DNA of 64,000 nucleotides, taken from JABFXC01 sp045804265. Its GTDB lineage: Bacteria > Gemmatimonadota > Gemmatimonadetes > Gemmatimonadales > Gemmatimonadaceae. The notes under the pieces are model-generated. The model had not been told where the DNA came from. It saw only the letters and a program-made list of their open reading frames with translations, and did no database searches. Positions 1 to 7,960 of this stretch are shown here, in pieces. Location: positions 1-64,000 of the forward strand of contig JBJMNK010000021.1 in assembly GCA_045804265.1 (NCBI GenBank), in the 5' to 3' direction. Numbering within the stretch: the first letter of the stretch is position 1; every line of letters begins with the position of its first letter. The position numbers were made by a program, and so were the translations under genes.

Positions 1-360
1 GAAAGTGACCTCGTCCGGCTCGACATGCTGATCAACGGCGACCCGGTGGACGCGTTCAGCGTCATCATCCACCGCGACAAGGCGTATGACTGGGGGCGCA
101 AGATCGCCGACAAGCTGAAGGACCTGATCCCGCGCCAGCTGTTCGAGGTCGCGATCCAGGCGGCGATCGGGACGAAGGTCATCGCGCGCACTTCGGTGAA
201 GGCGCTGCGCAAGGACGTGCTCGCGAAGTGCTACGGCGGCGACATCAGCCGCAAGCGCAAGCTTCTCGAGAAGCAGAAGGAAGGCAAGAAGCGGATGAAG
301 CAGGTCGGCTCGGTCGAGATTCCGCAGGAAGCGTTTCTCGCGGTGCTGCAGGTCGACTGA
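1..360 (+). CDS. lepA: Elongation factor 4 (LepA), C-terminal fragment
   Basis: This is the last 119 codons of a gene that begins before the window; the frame is open from base 1 to the TGA at 358-360. LepA is a ribosome-associated translational GTPase that acts on stalled or mis-translocated ribosomes in the cytoplasm. The visible part is its signature C-terminal domain, including DAFSVIIHRDKA, LIPRQLFEVAIQAAIG, KALRKDVLAKCYGGD and KLLEKQKEGKKRMK. These conserved basic stretches occur in LepA and not in EF-G, so the family call is firm. The GTPase domains lie outside the window. No terminator hairpin is obvious directly after the stop; a palindromic repeat element follows. Confidence 0.96.
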   Translation, partial: ESDLVRLDMLINGDPVDAFSVIIHRDKAYDWGRKIADKLKDLIPRQLFEVAIQAAIGTKVIARTSVKALRKDVLAKCYGGDISRKRKLLEKQKEGKKRMKQVGSVEIPQEAFLAVLQVD

Positions 361-387
361 CCATGGCGGGATGCCGCCGTGCGCTTT

Positions 388-488
388 TCGGCCGTAAGCG
401 ATAAGCTGCAAGCAGGCAGTGGAACGGCGTCGAAGGTGCGCACCTTCGACGCCGTTCGCTTACAGCTTCACGCTTATAGCTTATAGCC
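388..488. repeat. Dispersed TAAGC-type inverted-repeat element, copy A
   Basis: This intergenic stretch between lepA and the GT9 gene is bounded by TAAGC-rich arms. The left arm reads GTAAGCGATAAGCTGCAAGC and the right arm is full of GCTTA repeats. A perfect palindrome sits in the centre. The left arm closely matches, in inverse orientation, the end of a second element near 38646-38780. It looks like a small non-coding MITE/REP-like repeat with no ORF. Only two copies are visible, so the family assignment is tentative. Confidence 0.5.
422..457. repeat. Perfect 36-bp palindrome (18-bp arms, no spacer)
   Basis: The arm GAACGGCGTCGAAGGTGC is followed immediately by its exact reverse complement. 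It is the core of the repeat element between lepA and the GT9 gene. As RNA it would form a strong stem and could act as a terminator for lepA, but there is no T-run after it. As DNA it could be cruciform or a protein-binding site. The 18 of 18 pairing is seen directly; the function is unknown. Confidence 0.8.
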
Positions 489-490
489 TT

Positions 491-1501
491 GTGTCCAGCC
501 TCGTCATCCAGACCTCCTTCCTCGGCGACACCGTGCTCACCACGCCGCTGATCGCGCGGCTGGCCGAGCGCGGGCCGGTGGATGTGCTGGTGACGCCGGC
601 ATCGGCGCGGCTGCTGGCGAACCATCCGGCGATCCGGGAGACGATCGTCTACGACAAGCGCGGGCGCGATCGCGGCGTCGCCGGGTTCGCACGGATGGCG
701 CGAGCGCTGCGCGCGCGGCGCTACGATGCGGCGTATCTCGCCCAGGGCTCCGCGCGCAGCGGAGCGCTCGCGCTCGCGGCGCGGGTTCCGCGTCGTGTTG
801 GTTTCACCACGTCGGCGGGACGCGCGTTCTACACCGTCCGGGTCCCGGCGCCCCTGGGGATGCACCACGCCGAGAAGCTGTTCACGTTAGGCAGCGCCGG
901 TGGCGGGCGCCCATCGTCGCGCGATGACCTGAGGCCGCGACTGTATCCGGGCCCCGATGAGCGCCGCGCAGCCGATGAGCTGCTCGGCGTCCGGGCGGGT
1001 GAGGAGCTGCCGCTGGTTGCGCTCGCGCCAGGGAGCGTCTGGGCAACGAAGCGCTGGCCGTACTATCCCGCCCTCGCACGGGCGCTGGCCGGGCGCGCCC
1101 GGCTGGTCATCATCGGCGGGCGTGAAGACGGGGCGCTCGCGCGCGAGATCATGAACGCAGCGGGCGACGACACTGCCATCGATGCGACGGGACGGCTTAC
1201 ATTGCTTGCGTCGGCCGAGGTGATCGGGCGCGCGCGCGTAATCGTCAGCAATGACTCGGCGCCGCTGCACCTCGCCTCGGCGATGGGTACTCCGACCGTT
1301 GCGCTGTTCGGCCCGACCGTGCCGGCGTTCGGCTTCGGGCCGCTCGCGGCACGGTCGGCCATCGTCGAGGACGACCTGCTCGCATGCCGTCCGTGCGACC
1401 GGCACGGCCCGCAGCGTTGTCCGCTCGGTCATTGGAAATGCATGTTGCACCAGTCGCCGGAGCGCGTGGCCGGCATCGTTAGCGGACACCTCATCTCGTG
1501 A
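491..1501 (+). CDS. Glycosyltransferase family 9 (heptosyltransferase-like)
   Basis: This predicted 336-residue enzyme belongs to the ADP-heptose:LPS heptosyltransferase superfamily (GT9). It would add a sugar to the growing lipopolysaccharide core at the inner face of the cytoplasmic membrane. The N-terminus SLVIQTSFLGDTVLTTPL is the typical GT9 opening. LVALAPGSVWATKRWP, the acceptor/ADP region SNDSAPLHLASAMGTPTVALFGPT and the late Cys-rich CRPCDRHGPQRCPLGHWKC follow the family order. I place the start at GTG 491 because the family fold begins there; upstream codons run into the repeat element. The octamer CGTTAGGC occurs at 885. The gene ends 7 bp before the ROK kinase, so it probably leads that operon. 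Exact sugar and acceptor cannot be read from sequence. Confidence 0.88.
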   Translation: MSSLVIQTSFLGDTVLTTPLIARLAERGPVDVLVTPASARLLANHPAIRETIVYDKRGRDRGVAGFARMARALRARRYDAAYLAQGSARSGALALAARVPRRVGFTTSAGRAFYTVRVPAPLGMHHAEKLFTLGSAGGGRPSSRDDLRPRLYPGPDERRAADELLGVRAGEELPLVALAPGSVWATKRWPYYPALARALAGRARLVIIGGREDGALAREIMNAAGDDTAIDATGRLTLLASAEVIGRARVIVSNDSAPLHLASAMGTPTVALFGPTVPAFGFGPLAARSAIVEDDLLACRPCDRHGPQRCPLGHWKCMLHQSPERVAGIVSGHLIS

Positions 1502-1508
1502 GCCCCAG

Positions 1509-2507
1509 ATGGCCCATCGCGACCAGCGATTCATCATCGGTGTAGATCTCGGCGGGACGAACATCGTCGTCGGCGCGATGCCGGAGGACGGAAGCCGGCA
1601 TTACGCGTTGCGCTCGCAACCGACGATGGCCGACATGGGCGCCGACGTCGTGGTGAACCGCATCGTGCAGATGGTGAACGACGTCATCGCGGTAACGATG
1701 GCCGAGGCGGGGGTGAAGCGGGACCAGTTCGCCGGGGTGGGAATCGGCGCCCCGGGGCCGCTCGACCGCGAGCGCGGAATAGTCATCGTCGCGCCGAATC
1801 TCGGCTGGAAGGACTTCCCGCTCCGCGACCGCGTCGCGAACGCCGTCGGTCTGCCGGCGACGCTCGACAACGACGCCAACTGTGCAACGTTAGGCGAGTG
1901 GTGGATCGGCGCGGCACGCGGCGGCCGCGCCGTCGTCGGCATGACGATCGGCACCGGGATCGGCGGGGGGCTGGTGGTCGACGGGCGACTGTGGCACGGC
2001 GCATCCGACGTCGCCGGAGAGATCGGTCACACCACCATCGACATGCACGGCCGGCGCTGCAAGTGCGGCAACTATGGCTGCCTCGAAGCCTACGCCTCCG
2101 GCCCCAACATCGCCGAGCGCGCGCGTGAGCAGGTGAGCGGCGACGGCGACTCGGTGCTCCGGCGCATGGTCAACGGCAACCTCGACCAGATCACCGCACA
2201 CACCGTCTACGAGGCGGCACATGCGGGTGACCGGATCGCGCTCGATGTCGTGAAGGAGACGGCGGCGTTCCTGGGCGCAGGAGTGGCGAACCTGCTCAAC
2301 ACCTTCAATCCGGATGTCGTCGTCATCGCGGGTGGCGTGACGCAGGCCGGCGAGGCGCTGTTCGAGCCGCTCCGCGCCGAGGCGCGGCGCCGTGCATTCA
2401 AGCCCGCCTATGACGCGTGCCGCATCGTACCTGGAGAGCTCGAGGGCGCAGCCGGCGTCGTCGGAGCGGTGGCCACCTTCCGCCATCAGCATCCGCACGT
2501 CGCGTGA
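1509..2507 (+). CDS. ROK family glucokinase
   Basis: This 332-residue ATP-dependent sugar kinase most likely phosphorylates glucose to glucose-6-phosphate in the cytoplasm. It starts at ATG 1509. The ATP-binding DLGGTN motif is at about residue 12. GIGAPGPLD and the sugar-binding DNDANCATLGEW follow, then GMTIGTGIGGGLV, GEIGHTTID and the ROK zinc motif CKCGNYGCLEAYASG. All catalytic elements look intact and the length is normal. Its last bases overlap the GTG of the PfkB kinase (GTGA), implying translational coupling. A glucokinase fits with zwf and gnd elsewhere in the window, although they are not in the same operon. Specificity for glucose over N-acetyl-amino sugars is inferred from family similarity. 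Confidence 0.9.
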   Translation: MAHRDQRFIIGVDLGGTNIVVGAMPEDGSRHYALRSQPTMADMGADVVVNRIVQMVNDVIAVTMAEAGVKRDQFAGVGIGAPGPLDRERGIVIVAPNLGWKDFPLRDRVANAVGLPATLDNDANCATLGEWWIGAARGGRAVVGMTIGTGIGGGLVVDGRLWHGASDVAGEIGHTTIDMHGRRCKCGNYGCLEAYASGPNIAERAREQVSGDGDSVLRRMVNGNLDQITAHTVYEAAHAGDRIALDVVKETAAFLGAGVANLLNTFNPDVVVIAGGVTQAGEALFEPLRAEARRRAFKPAYDACRIVPGELEGAAGVVGAVATFRHQHPHVA

Positions 2508-3481
2508 ATCGCCGGAAGCGCGTCGGCGTCATCGGCTCGTTTGTCTGGGACATCATCCACGGTCGTGACGTCCGCACCGACCCGGTCGAGGAGTGGGGAG
2601 GAATCACCTACGCGTTGAGCGGTTTCGACGCCGCGCTCCCCGATGACTGGGAGATCGTGCCGGTGATGAAGGTCGGCAGCGATCTCGCAAATCGAGCGCG
2701 CGAGTTCCTCGCCACGCTGAGGCGCATCGCGCCCGACGCCGCGCTCTATGAAGTGCCGGTCCCGAACAACCGCGTCGAGCTTCGCTATCTCAGCGACGAG
2801 CGGCGCACCGAGGTGATGAGCGGCGGTGTCCCGAGCTGGAGCTGGGCCGCGCTGCGACCGATGCTCGCCGGACTCGACGCGCTGTACGTGAATCTCATCA
2901 GCGGATGGGAGATCGATCTCGAGGTGGCGAAGCTGCTGCGCCAATCCTTCGCGGGGCCGATCTACTGCGACCTTCACTCCGTGACACTCGCGCTCCGCGC
3001 AGACGGCCTGCGCGAGCTGCGACCGCTCGCCGACGTCGCCGAGTGGTGCCGGTGCTTCGACATCATCCAGGTGAACGAGGATGAGCTGGCGATGATGGCG
3101 CCGGACGGGATGGCACTCGCGGCCACCGCGCTTGCCGCCGGAGTTCGGTGTCTATGCGTCACGCTCGGCGCGCGCGGGATGGCGTACTTCGCAGCATCTG
3201 GTTTCGATCGGCTCTCCGATCTCGCGACGCGCCATGAACTTGGCGTTTCGATGGGCGCGATACGCACGCAGCGGATCGCCGCGGCTGCAACTCGCGAGCC
3301 GCGCGGCGATCCGACTGGATGTGGAGATGTTTGGGGCGCGACCTATTTCTCTCGGCTGCTCGCCGGTGATATGTTCCCCGTCGCCATCGACGCCGCGCAA
3401 AAAGCAGCCGCGCGGAACTTCGAGCATCGCGGCGCCTCCGGGCTCGCGAGCTACCTGCGAGGAGAGCTCTCCACTACGTGA
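2504..3481 (+). CDS. PfkB family carbohydrate kinase
   Basis: This 325-residue member of the ribokinase/PfkB superfamily would phosphorylate a sugar or nucleoside using ATP. The start chosen is GTG 2504, which overlaps the ROK stop by four bases; upstream codons in this frame are only shadow sequence. The N-terminal VGVIGSFVWDIIHG and the C-terminal anion-hole/base motif DPTGCGDVWGATYFSRLL, with catalytic Asp in GCGD, define the family. The N-terminal GG dyad is less typical (WGGITYALSG). The substrate cannot be deduced. Position between a ROK kinase and a STAS-ATPase, with overlapping ends on both sides, shows a tight operon. Confidence 0.85.
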   Translation: MNRRKRVGVIGSFVWDIIHGRDVRTDPVEEWGGITYALSGFDAALPDDWEIVPVMKVGSDLANRAREFLATLRRIAPDAALYEVPVPNNRVELRYLSDERRTEVMSGGVPSWSWAALRPMLAGLDALYVNLISGWEIDLEVAKLLRQSFAGPIYCDLHSVTLALRADGLRELRPLADVAEWCRCFDIIQVNEDELAMMAPDGMALAATALAAGVRCLCVTLGARGMAYFAASGFDRLSDLATRHELGVSMGAIRTQRIAAAATREPRGDPTGCGDVWGATYFSRLLAGDMFPVAIDAAQKAAARNFEHRGASGLASYLRGELSTT

Positions 3482-4368
3482 CCACCGTCATCAACGTCCC
3501 CCCGTCACTCGACGACGTCACGTTCGAGCAGGTGCTGGAGCAGATCGCAGGCGTTCCCACCGATGAGAAGCTGCTCGTCGACGCGCGACACGCGCGCTGG
3601 GCGTCGCCGTTCGGCCTGACCGCGCTGCTCACGCTCGCGCAGTCACGCAGCGAGCGCGCCGCGTTCGCGCCGCCCGAATCCGACGACACGCTCTCGTACT
3701 GGACGCGCGCGGGGTTCTTCAAGTACGCGGCCGATCTCTTCGAGATCGTCGGGACCGCGCCGCGGCAGAAGAGCTCCGGCGAGTCCGACGTGCTGCTCGA
3801 GATCACGCCGATCACGAAGAGCGACGATGTCCACGAGGTCGTCGGTCGCATCCAGCAGAAGGCACAGCACATCCTCACGCGCGAGCTCAATCTCGACGCC
3901 AAGGCGACGATGGGCTTCGCGATGACACTCTCCGAAGCGTGCCAGAACATCGTCGAGCACGCGGGACGCGGCGGATGGGTGGCGGTGCAGACATACAAGT
4001 GGACGAAGCGTCTCGGTCGTCGCGTCGTCGTGATCGCGGTGAGCGATGCCGGCGTCGGATTCCGGCAGTCGCTCGAGAGCGCACCCGGTCGCGTCCGCAG
4101 CGATCGGTGGGACGACGCGATGGCGCTCGAAGAAGCAGTCGTGCGTGGCGTCAGTCGGTTCCGTGACCCGGGTCGTGGACAGGGGCTTGCAGGGGTTCGA
4201 CGATACGTCGGCCGCTGGGACGGCAAGCTCTCGGTGCGCAGCGGGACCGCTCGCATCGCAATCGTTCCGACCTGGGACGACGACGTCGCGCTGAAGGAAG
4301 GACTCCCCCCGTTCCCCGGTGCACAGATGCAAATCACCATTCCGGAGCGAGTGGCGGCCGGCCGATGA
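3478..4368 (+). CDS. STAS-like domain fused to a GHKL (HATPase_c) ATP-binding domain
   Basis: This 296-residue protein looks like a partner-switching regulator in one chain. The first ~90 residues have an SpoIIAA/STAS-like layout (KLLVDARHARWASPFGLTALLTL). The rest is an anti-sigma-factor type kinase fold with N-box EACQNIVEHA, G1 box DAGVGF and G2 box GRGQGLAGVRRYV. In SpoIIAB/RsbW systems such ATPases bind sigma factors or phosphorylate STAS partners; whether this one phosphorylates anything is inference. It starts at GTG 3478 overlapping the PfkB stop and ends in an ATGA overlap with a second STAS-like gene. That pairing makes the downstream protein its probable partner. No sigma factor gene is adjacent. 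Confidence 0.8.
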   Translation: MTTVINVPPSLDDVTFEQVLEQIAGVPTDEKLLVDARHARWASPFGLTALLTLAQSRSERAAFAPPESDDTLSYWTRAGFFKYAADLFEIVGTAPRQKSSGESDVLLEITPITKSDDVHEVVGRIQQKAQHILTRELNLDAKATMGFAMTLSEACQNIVEHAGRGGWVAVQTYKWTKRLGRRVVVIAVSDAGVGFRQSLESAPGRVRSDRWDDAMALEEAVVRGVSRFRDPGRGQGLAGVRRYVGRWDGKLSVRSGTARIAIVPTWDDDVALKEGLPPFPGAQMQITIPERVAAGR

Positions 4369-4919
4369 TCAATCACATCGACCTGAGCACGGTGCTGCGC
4401 CGCACGGTGTGCGACCTGTACTCGAACCTCGTCACCCGCCCAACCGGTGCGGCTGTCCGCACCGCCATCGAGACTCAGCTCGCGGAGCTCGGTGGCCGCA
4501 CCGTGACCGTCATCGATTTCAGCAACGTCAGGCTGCTCGATTTCTCCTGCGCGGACGAAGTCGTGGCCAAGCTGCTCCTCCCGTACTGCGACGACTGCCC
4601 GCCGCGCGACGCGTACTTCGTCTTCCGCGGAATGAGCGAGACACATCTCGATGCACTCGAGCACGTGCTCGAGCGGCACCGGCTCGCGCTCGTGCTGCAG
4701 CAGGAGGACGGGATGGCCACGATCATCGGCGCGGTGTCGCCGGTCGAACGGAAGGCGTGGGACGCGGTGACGGAGCTCGGGAGCGCGACGTGCGACGAAG
4801 TGGCGCGCCAGGTCGGCGTTGCCACCGAGGAAGCGGAGACGCTGCTCGGCGCACTGGCGCGGCGGCGGCTGATGATGAAGCTCGACGACCAGTGGGTCTC
4901 GGTCGGCGCACCGTTATGA
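4365..4919 (+). CDS. STAS-like (DUF4325-type) protein with C-terminal winged helix
   Basis: This 184-residue protein is coupled to the preceding STAS-ATPase by a 4-base ATGA overlap. Residues ~10-115 resemble the STAS-like DUF4325 fold, with TVIDFSNVRLLDFSCADEV as the key strand-loop-helix. Residues ~120-184 read as a winged helix-turn-helix (helices around SATCDEVARQVGVATEEAETLLGALARRRL, quoted here only as the region 138-168). An antagonist domain joined to a DNA-binding domain would let the ATPase partner act directly on transcription. That mechanism is inference. No conserved phospho-acceptor Ser can be assigned with certainty, although the Ser in DFSC is a candidate. Confidence 0.7.
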   Translation: MINHIDLSTVLRRTVCDLYSNLVTRPTGAAVRTAIETQLAELGGRTVTVIDFSNVRLLDFSCADEVVAKLLLPYCDDCPPRDAYFVFRGMSETHLDALEHVLERHRLALVLQQEDGMATIIGAVSPVERKAWDAVTELGSATCDEVARQVGVATEEAETLLGALARRRLMMKLDDQWVSVGAPL

Positions 4920-4926
4920 TCCGCAC

Positions 4927-5256
4927 ATGGTGAAGGGGCCGGGCGACGACTACCGCCAGCGTCCGCTGCGCGTCGTCGGCTTCACCTCGACCCGGGCGAG
5001 CGATCCGGAGCGCGGGCCGATGGTGACGATGAACCCCGACGACGCACGCACGCGGCTGCTGGTGGATGGGGAGCTGGCATGGGTGTATGGACCCCGCCGT
5101 CACGAGCTTGCCGAGGTGCGCCTCGACGAGCGCCTCACGCGCGGCGACGTCAACCTGCGCGACATCGTCGGTGTCGCGCCGTCGGAGATCGTCCGCGTCG
5201 TCAAGCCGGACCTCGACGACCGCGGCGGTGCGGTGCGCGGCGTCCGGCTCGCGTGA
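4927..5256 (+). CDS. Conserved-looking hypothetical protein, 109 aa
   Basis: A small soluble protein 7 bp downstream of the STAS-like gene, starting at ATG 4927. It is charged and lacks membrane segments or a signal peptide. The middle (ELAWVYGPRRHELAEVRLDE, then RGDVNLRDIVGVAPSEIVRV) has short beta-strand spacing a little like molybdopterin-dinucleotide binding modules, but the match is too weak for a call. GC bias at third positions fits real coding. It lies at the end of the regulator operon and 25 bp ahead of the AI-2E permease gene. Function unknown. Confidence 0.6.
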   Translation: MVKGPGDDYRQRPLRVVGFTSTRASDPERGPMVTMNPDDARTRLLVDGELAWVYGPRRHELAEVRLDERLTRGDVNLRDIVGVAPSEIVRVVKPDLDDRGGAVRGVRLA

Positions 5257-5280
5257 CATGAAACGGCACCGGCGCCGCGG

Positions 5281-6423
5281 GTGAGCGGGCCGCCGATGCC
5301 GCTCGAGCCGGAACGCCGGCGCCGCGAGCGCCGAATCAACGCGCGCGTCGCGGACCTGACGATCCCCGAGATGCGGCGGCTGCTGGTGACGACGCTGCTC
5401 TCGACGATCGTCGTCGTGCTCTTCCTCTACATGGTGCGGCGCGTGATCGTCGCCGGTGTGCTCGGCGTGATCATCGCCGTGTATGTGCGGCCCCTCTACG
5501 CGCGAATCCTGCGCGCCTTGCGGAGCCCGATCGCCGCGGCGCTGCTCACGATCCTGGCGGTGATCGTCCCCGTGCTGGCCGCGCTCGTGTACAGCTACGC
5601 GGAGATCAGCGAGCTCGCCAGCTATGTCGACGCACACCGCGACGCGATCGCCGCGCAGGTCGCGGAGGCGGTGCACCGGATTCCCTTCATGGAGAACACC
5701 GACGTCACCGTCTCGATCAGAAACTGGGTGATTGCGACGTCGGACTACGGCGCGCGGTTGCCGGGGCTGATTCGCCGGGCGGTCACCGGCTTCTCGATCG
5801 CGGCGACGATATTCATCTTCACCGCGTTCTACGTGCTCGTCGATGGGCCGGCGCTGGCCGGCTGGATTCGCGCGAAGGTCCCGTCACGCTACGCCGAGCT
5901 CCGGGTCGCGCTCGAGACGAGCGTGCGCGGAGTCCTCTATGGCGCGATCTATTCGACGCTGGTGACGCAGACGCTCAAGTCGGTGGTGATCCTGGCGATG
6001 AACCTGATTTTCGGCGTTCCGCTCGCGGCGGCACTGGCGATCATCTCGTTCATCATCGGCTTCTTCCCGATCGTCGGCTCGTGGAGCGTGTACGTGCCCG
6101 TCGCGCTCTGGTTGCTGGTCTTCCGTGGCGCGACGGTTCCGGCAATCGTCATGCTGGTGGTCGGGTTCGTGGGGAACACCCTGCTGATCTCGATGTACCT
6201 TCGACCGAAGCTCGCGGCCGACCGCTCGCGGGTGCTGAACTTCTACTGGATGCTGGTCGCGCTGGTGACGGGGGTCTACACCTTCGGCCTCGCCGGCATC
6301 CTCATCGGGCCAATTCTCATCGGGATGTTGAAGGCAATCATCGACACGGTATCGGCGACGGAGGGATGGCGGGTGCTCGACGAGAGCGACGCCGACGAGT
6401 CGATCGCGGGAGCGACGACGTGA
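5281..6423 (+). CDS. AI-2E family (PerM/TqsA-type) membrane permease
   Basis: This 380-residue integral membrane protein of the AI-2E exporter superfamily sits in the inner membrane. It has two N-terminal helices (LLVTTLLSTIVVVLFLYMV, then a second around VIVAGVLGVIIAVYV), a central amphipathic soluble part and a C-terminal helix cluster. That cluster includes LIFGVPLAAALAIISF, IIGFFPIVGSW and the family-typical GFVGNTLLISMYLRPKL. Substrates in this superfamily vary (signals, Na+/H+), so transport of AI-2 should not be assumed. GTG 5281 is used; ATG 5296 is an alternative. The stop overlaps the GTG of ftsE by four bases, linking it to cell-division transport genes. Confidence 0.88.
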   Translation: MSGPPMPLEPERRRRERRINARVADLTIPEMRRLLVTTLLSTIVVVLFLYMVRRVIVAGVLGVIIAVYVRPLYARILRALRSPIAAALLTILAVIVPVLAALVYSYAEISELASYVDAHRDAIAAQVAEAVHRIPFMENTDVTVSIRNWVIATSDYGARLPGLIRRAVTGFSIAATIFIFTAFYVLVDGPALAGWIRAKVPSRYAELRVALETSVRGVLYGAIYSTLVTQTLKSVVILAMNLIFGVPLAAALAIISFIIGFFPIVGSWSVYVPVALWLLVFRGATVPAIVMLVVGFVGNTLLISMYLRPKLAADRSRVLNFYWMLVALVTGVYTFGLAGILIGPILIGMLKAIIDTVSATEGWRVLDESDADESIAGATT

Positions 6424-7115
6424 TCCGCTTCACCGACGTCACCAAGGAATATCCGCGCACCGGCGTCGCGCTGACGGACGTGAACCTTCACGTCGCCAAG
6501 GGCGAGTTCCTCTTTCTCACCGGCCCGAGTGGCAGCGGCAAGAGCACGATCCTCAAGCTGATCTACATGGAGGAGCTCCCGACCGCGGGCGAAGTGCGCG
6601 TGAGTGGGCTTAGCACCACCGCGCTGCGGCGCGGCGACGTGGCGAAGCTGCGCCGCAAGCTCGGCATCGTCTTCCAGGATTTCCGGCTGCTCGAAGATCG
6701 AACGATCGAAGCCAACGTCGCCTTCGCGCTCGAAGTCACCGGCGCGCCGCGCGCCAACATCCCGACGCGCGTCAGCCGACTGCTCACGCAGGTCGGGCTG
6801 GCGTCGAAGGCGACCGCGTATCCGCGCGAGCTCTCGGGCGGCGAGCAGCAGCGGGTCGCCATCGCGCGCGCGCTCGTGAATGAGCCCTACGTGCTCATCG
6901 CCGACGAGCCCACCGGCAATCTCGACGACCGGGCGACACGCGGCATCTTCCAGCTCCTGCGCGAGATCAACGCCTCGGGCACCGCCGTGGTGATGGCGAC
7001 ACACAACCTGGAGCTGATCCGTCGCTCCGACTACCGGACCATCGAGATCAATCGCGGCGCGATCGTATTCGATTCCGGTGAGAACAAGCCCGCCGTTTCC
7101 GAGGAAGTGGTCTGA
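6420..7115 (+). CDS. ftsE: Cell division ATP-binding protein FtsE
   Basis: This 231-residue ABC ATPase partners with FtsX at the divisome, where ATP turnover activates periplasmic peptidoglycan hydrolysis. Walker A GPSGSGKST lies at about residues 35-43, the Q-loop in FQDFRLLED, the signature LSGGEQQR at about 138-145, Walker B/ADEPTGNLD near 160-168 and the switch His in ATHNLEL. The length and the LLEDRTIEANVAF segment are typical of FtsE. The start is GTG 6420, overlapping the permease stop. ftsX follows with a one-base overlap, then envC, so the full activation pathway is present in one operon. Confidence 0.95.
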   Translation: MIRFTDVTKEYPRTGVALTDVNLHVAKGEFLFLTGPSGSGKSTILKLIYMEELPTAGEVRVSGLSTTALRRGDVAKLRRKLGIVFQDFRLLEDRTIEANVAFALEVTGAPRANIPTRVSRLLTQVGLASKATAYPRELSGGEQQRVAIARALVNEPYVLIADEPTGNLDDRATRGIFQLLREINASGTAVVMATHNLELIRRSDYRTIEINRGAIVFDSGENKPAVSEEVV

Positions 7116-7960
7116 TGCGCTCGTTCAGCGAAGCAATGCACGCCTTCCGCCGCGCGCCGCTGCTCAGCGTCCTCGGCATCGTCACGATCGCATTCTCGCT
7201 CTTCGCGGTCGGTCTGTTCGGGCTCGTCGCGGTGAACATCAAGGACACGCTCGCCAGCGTCGAGGATCGCGTCGAGATTCGTGCCTTCATTGCCGAAGGG
7301 ACACCGGCCGAGGCGACGGGCGCCGCGATCAGCGACATCGGGAGCTTTCCCGAAGTCGCGCGTGTCGGCTACGTGTCGCAGGAGGACGCGCTCAAGCGGG
7401 CACGCAGCGAGCTCGGTGAGTTCCGCGACGTCTTCGACGCCGGCTTCCTTCCCGCGTCGATCGAGGTGCGGCTCAAGCCGGGCTTCCGCTCCCCCGAGCG
7501 GGTGAAGGCGGTCGCCGCCCGAATCGCGAGCTACCAGTTCATCGACGACGTGCGCTACGGGCAGGAGTGGGTCGAGAAGCTGGCGCGCATCCGCAACATC
7601 GCCGGGATCGCCGGGATCGCGTTAGGCCTGGCGTTCGCGACGGTCGCCGTGATCATCATCGGAACGACGATCCGCATGGCGGTGCTCGCGCGCAGTCGTG
7701 AGATCTCGATCATGCGACTGGTCGGGGCGACCGACGGCTTCATCCGTCGCCCGTTCCTGATCGAAGGGTTCGTCAAGGGAATCCTCGGCGGCGGTGCGGC
7801 GCTGCTCCTCACCTGGTTGGCCAGCGTGCTGATCGACCGGTACATCGTCAAGGCAAACTTCTTCTCGTTCGAGCTGGCGGTCGCCGGAGTGTTCGCCGGC
7901 GCGGTGATCGGGCTCCTCGGGAGCGGCGTCTCGGTGGGGCGCCACCTGCGGAGAATATGA
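7115..7960 (+). CDS. ftsX: Cell division protein FtsX
   Basis: This 281-residue membrane subunit of the FtsEX complex has a short cytoplasmic N-terminus (MRSFSEAMHAFRRAPLLS), a first helix (SVLGIVTIAFSLFAVGLFGL) and a periplasmic loop. A permease core of three further helices follows, with the coupling region SREISIMRLVGATDGFIRRPF that FtsE engages. It transmits ATP-driven movement to EnvC-type activators in the periplasm. The start ATG 7115 shares its A with the ftsE stop TGA, and the end forms an ATGA overlap with envC. The octamer CGTTAGGC lies at 7620 in codons for Ala-Leu-Gly. Confidence 0.94.
   Translation: MRSFSEAMHAFRRAPLLSVLGIVTIAFSLFAVGLFGLVAVNIKDTLASVEDRVEIRAFIAEGTPAEATGAAISDIGSFPEVARVGYVSQEDALKRARSELGEFRDVFDAGFLPASIEVRLKPGFRSPERVKAVAARIASYQFIDDVRYGQEWVEKLARIRNIAGIAGIALGLAFATVAVIIIGTTIRMAVLARSREISIMRLVGATDGFIRRPFLIEGFVKGILGGGAALLLTWLASVLIDRYIVKANFFSFELAVAGVFAGAVIGLLGSGVSVGRHLRRI

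Noticed and set aside
3474..4679. Long open frame on the minus strand opposite the STAS genes (about 400 codons)
   Set aside because: It mirrors the GC-rich plus-strand genes, is Ser/Arg rich and has no domain; a shadow of real coding.
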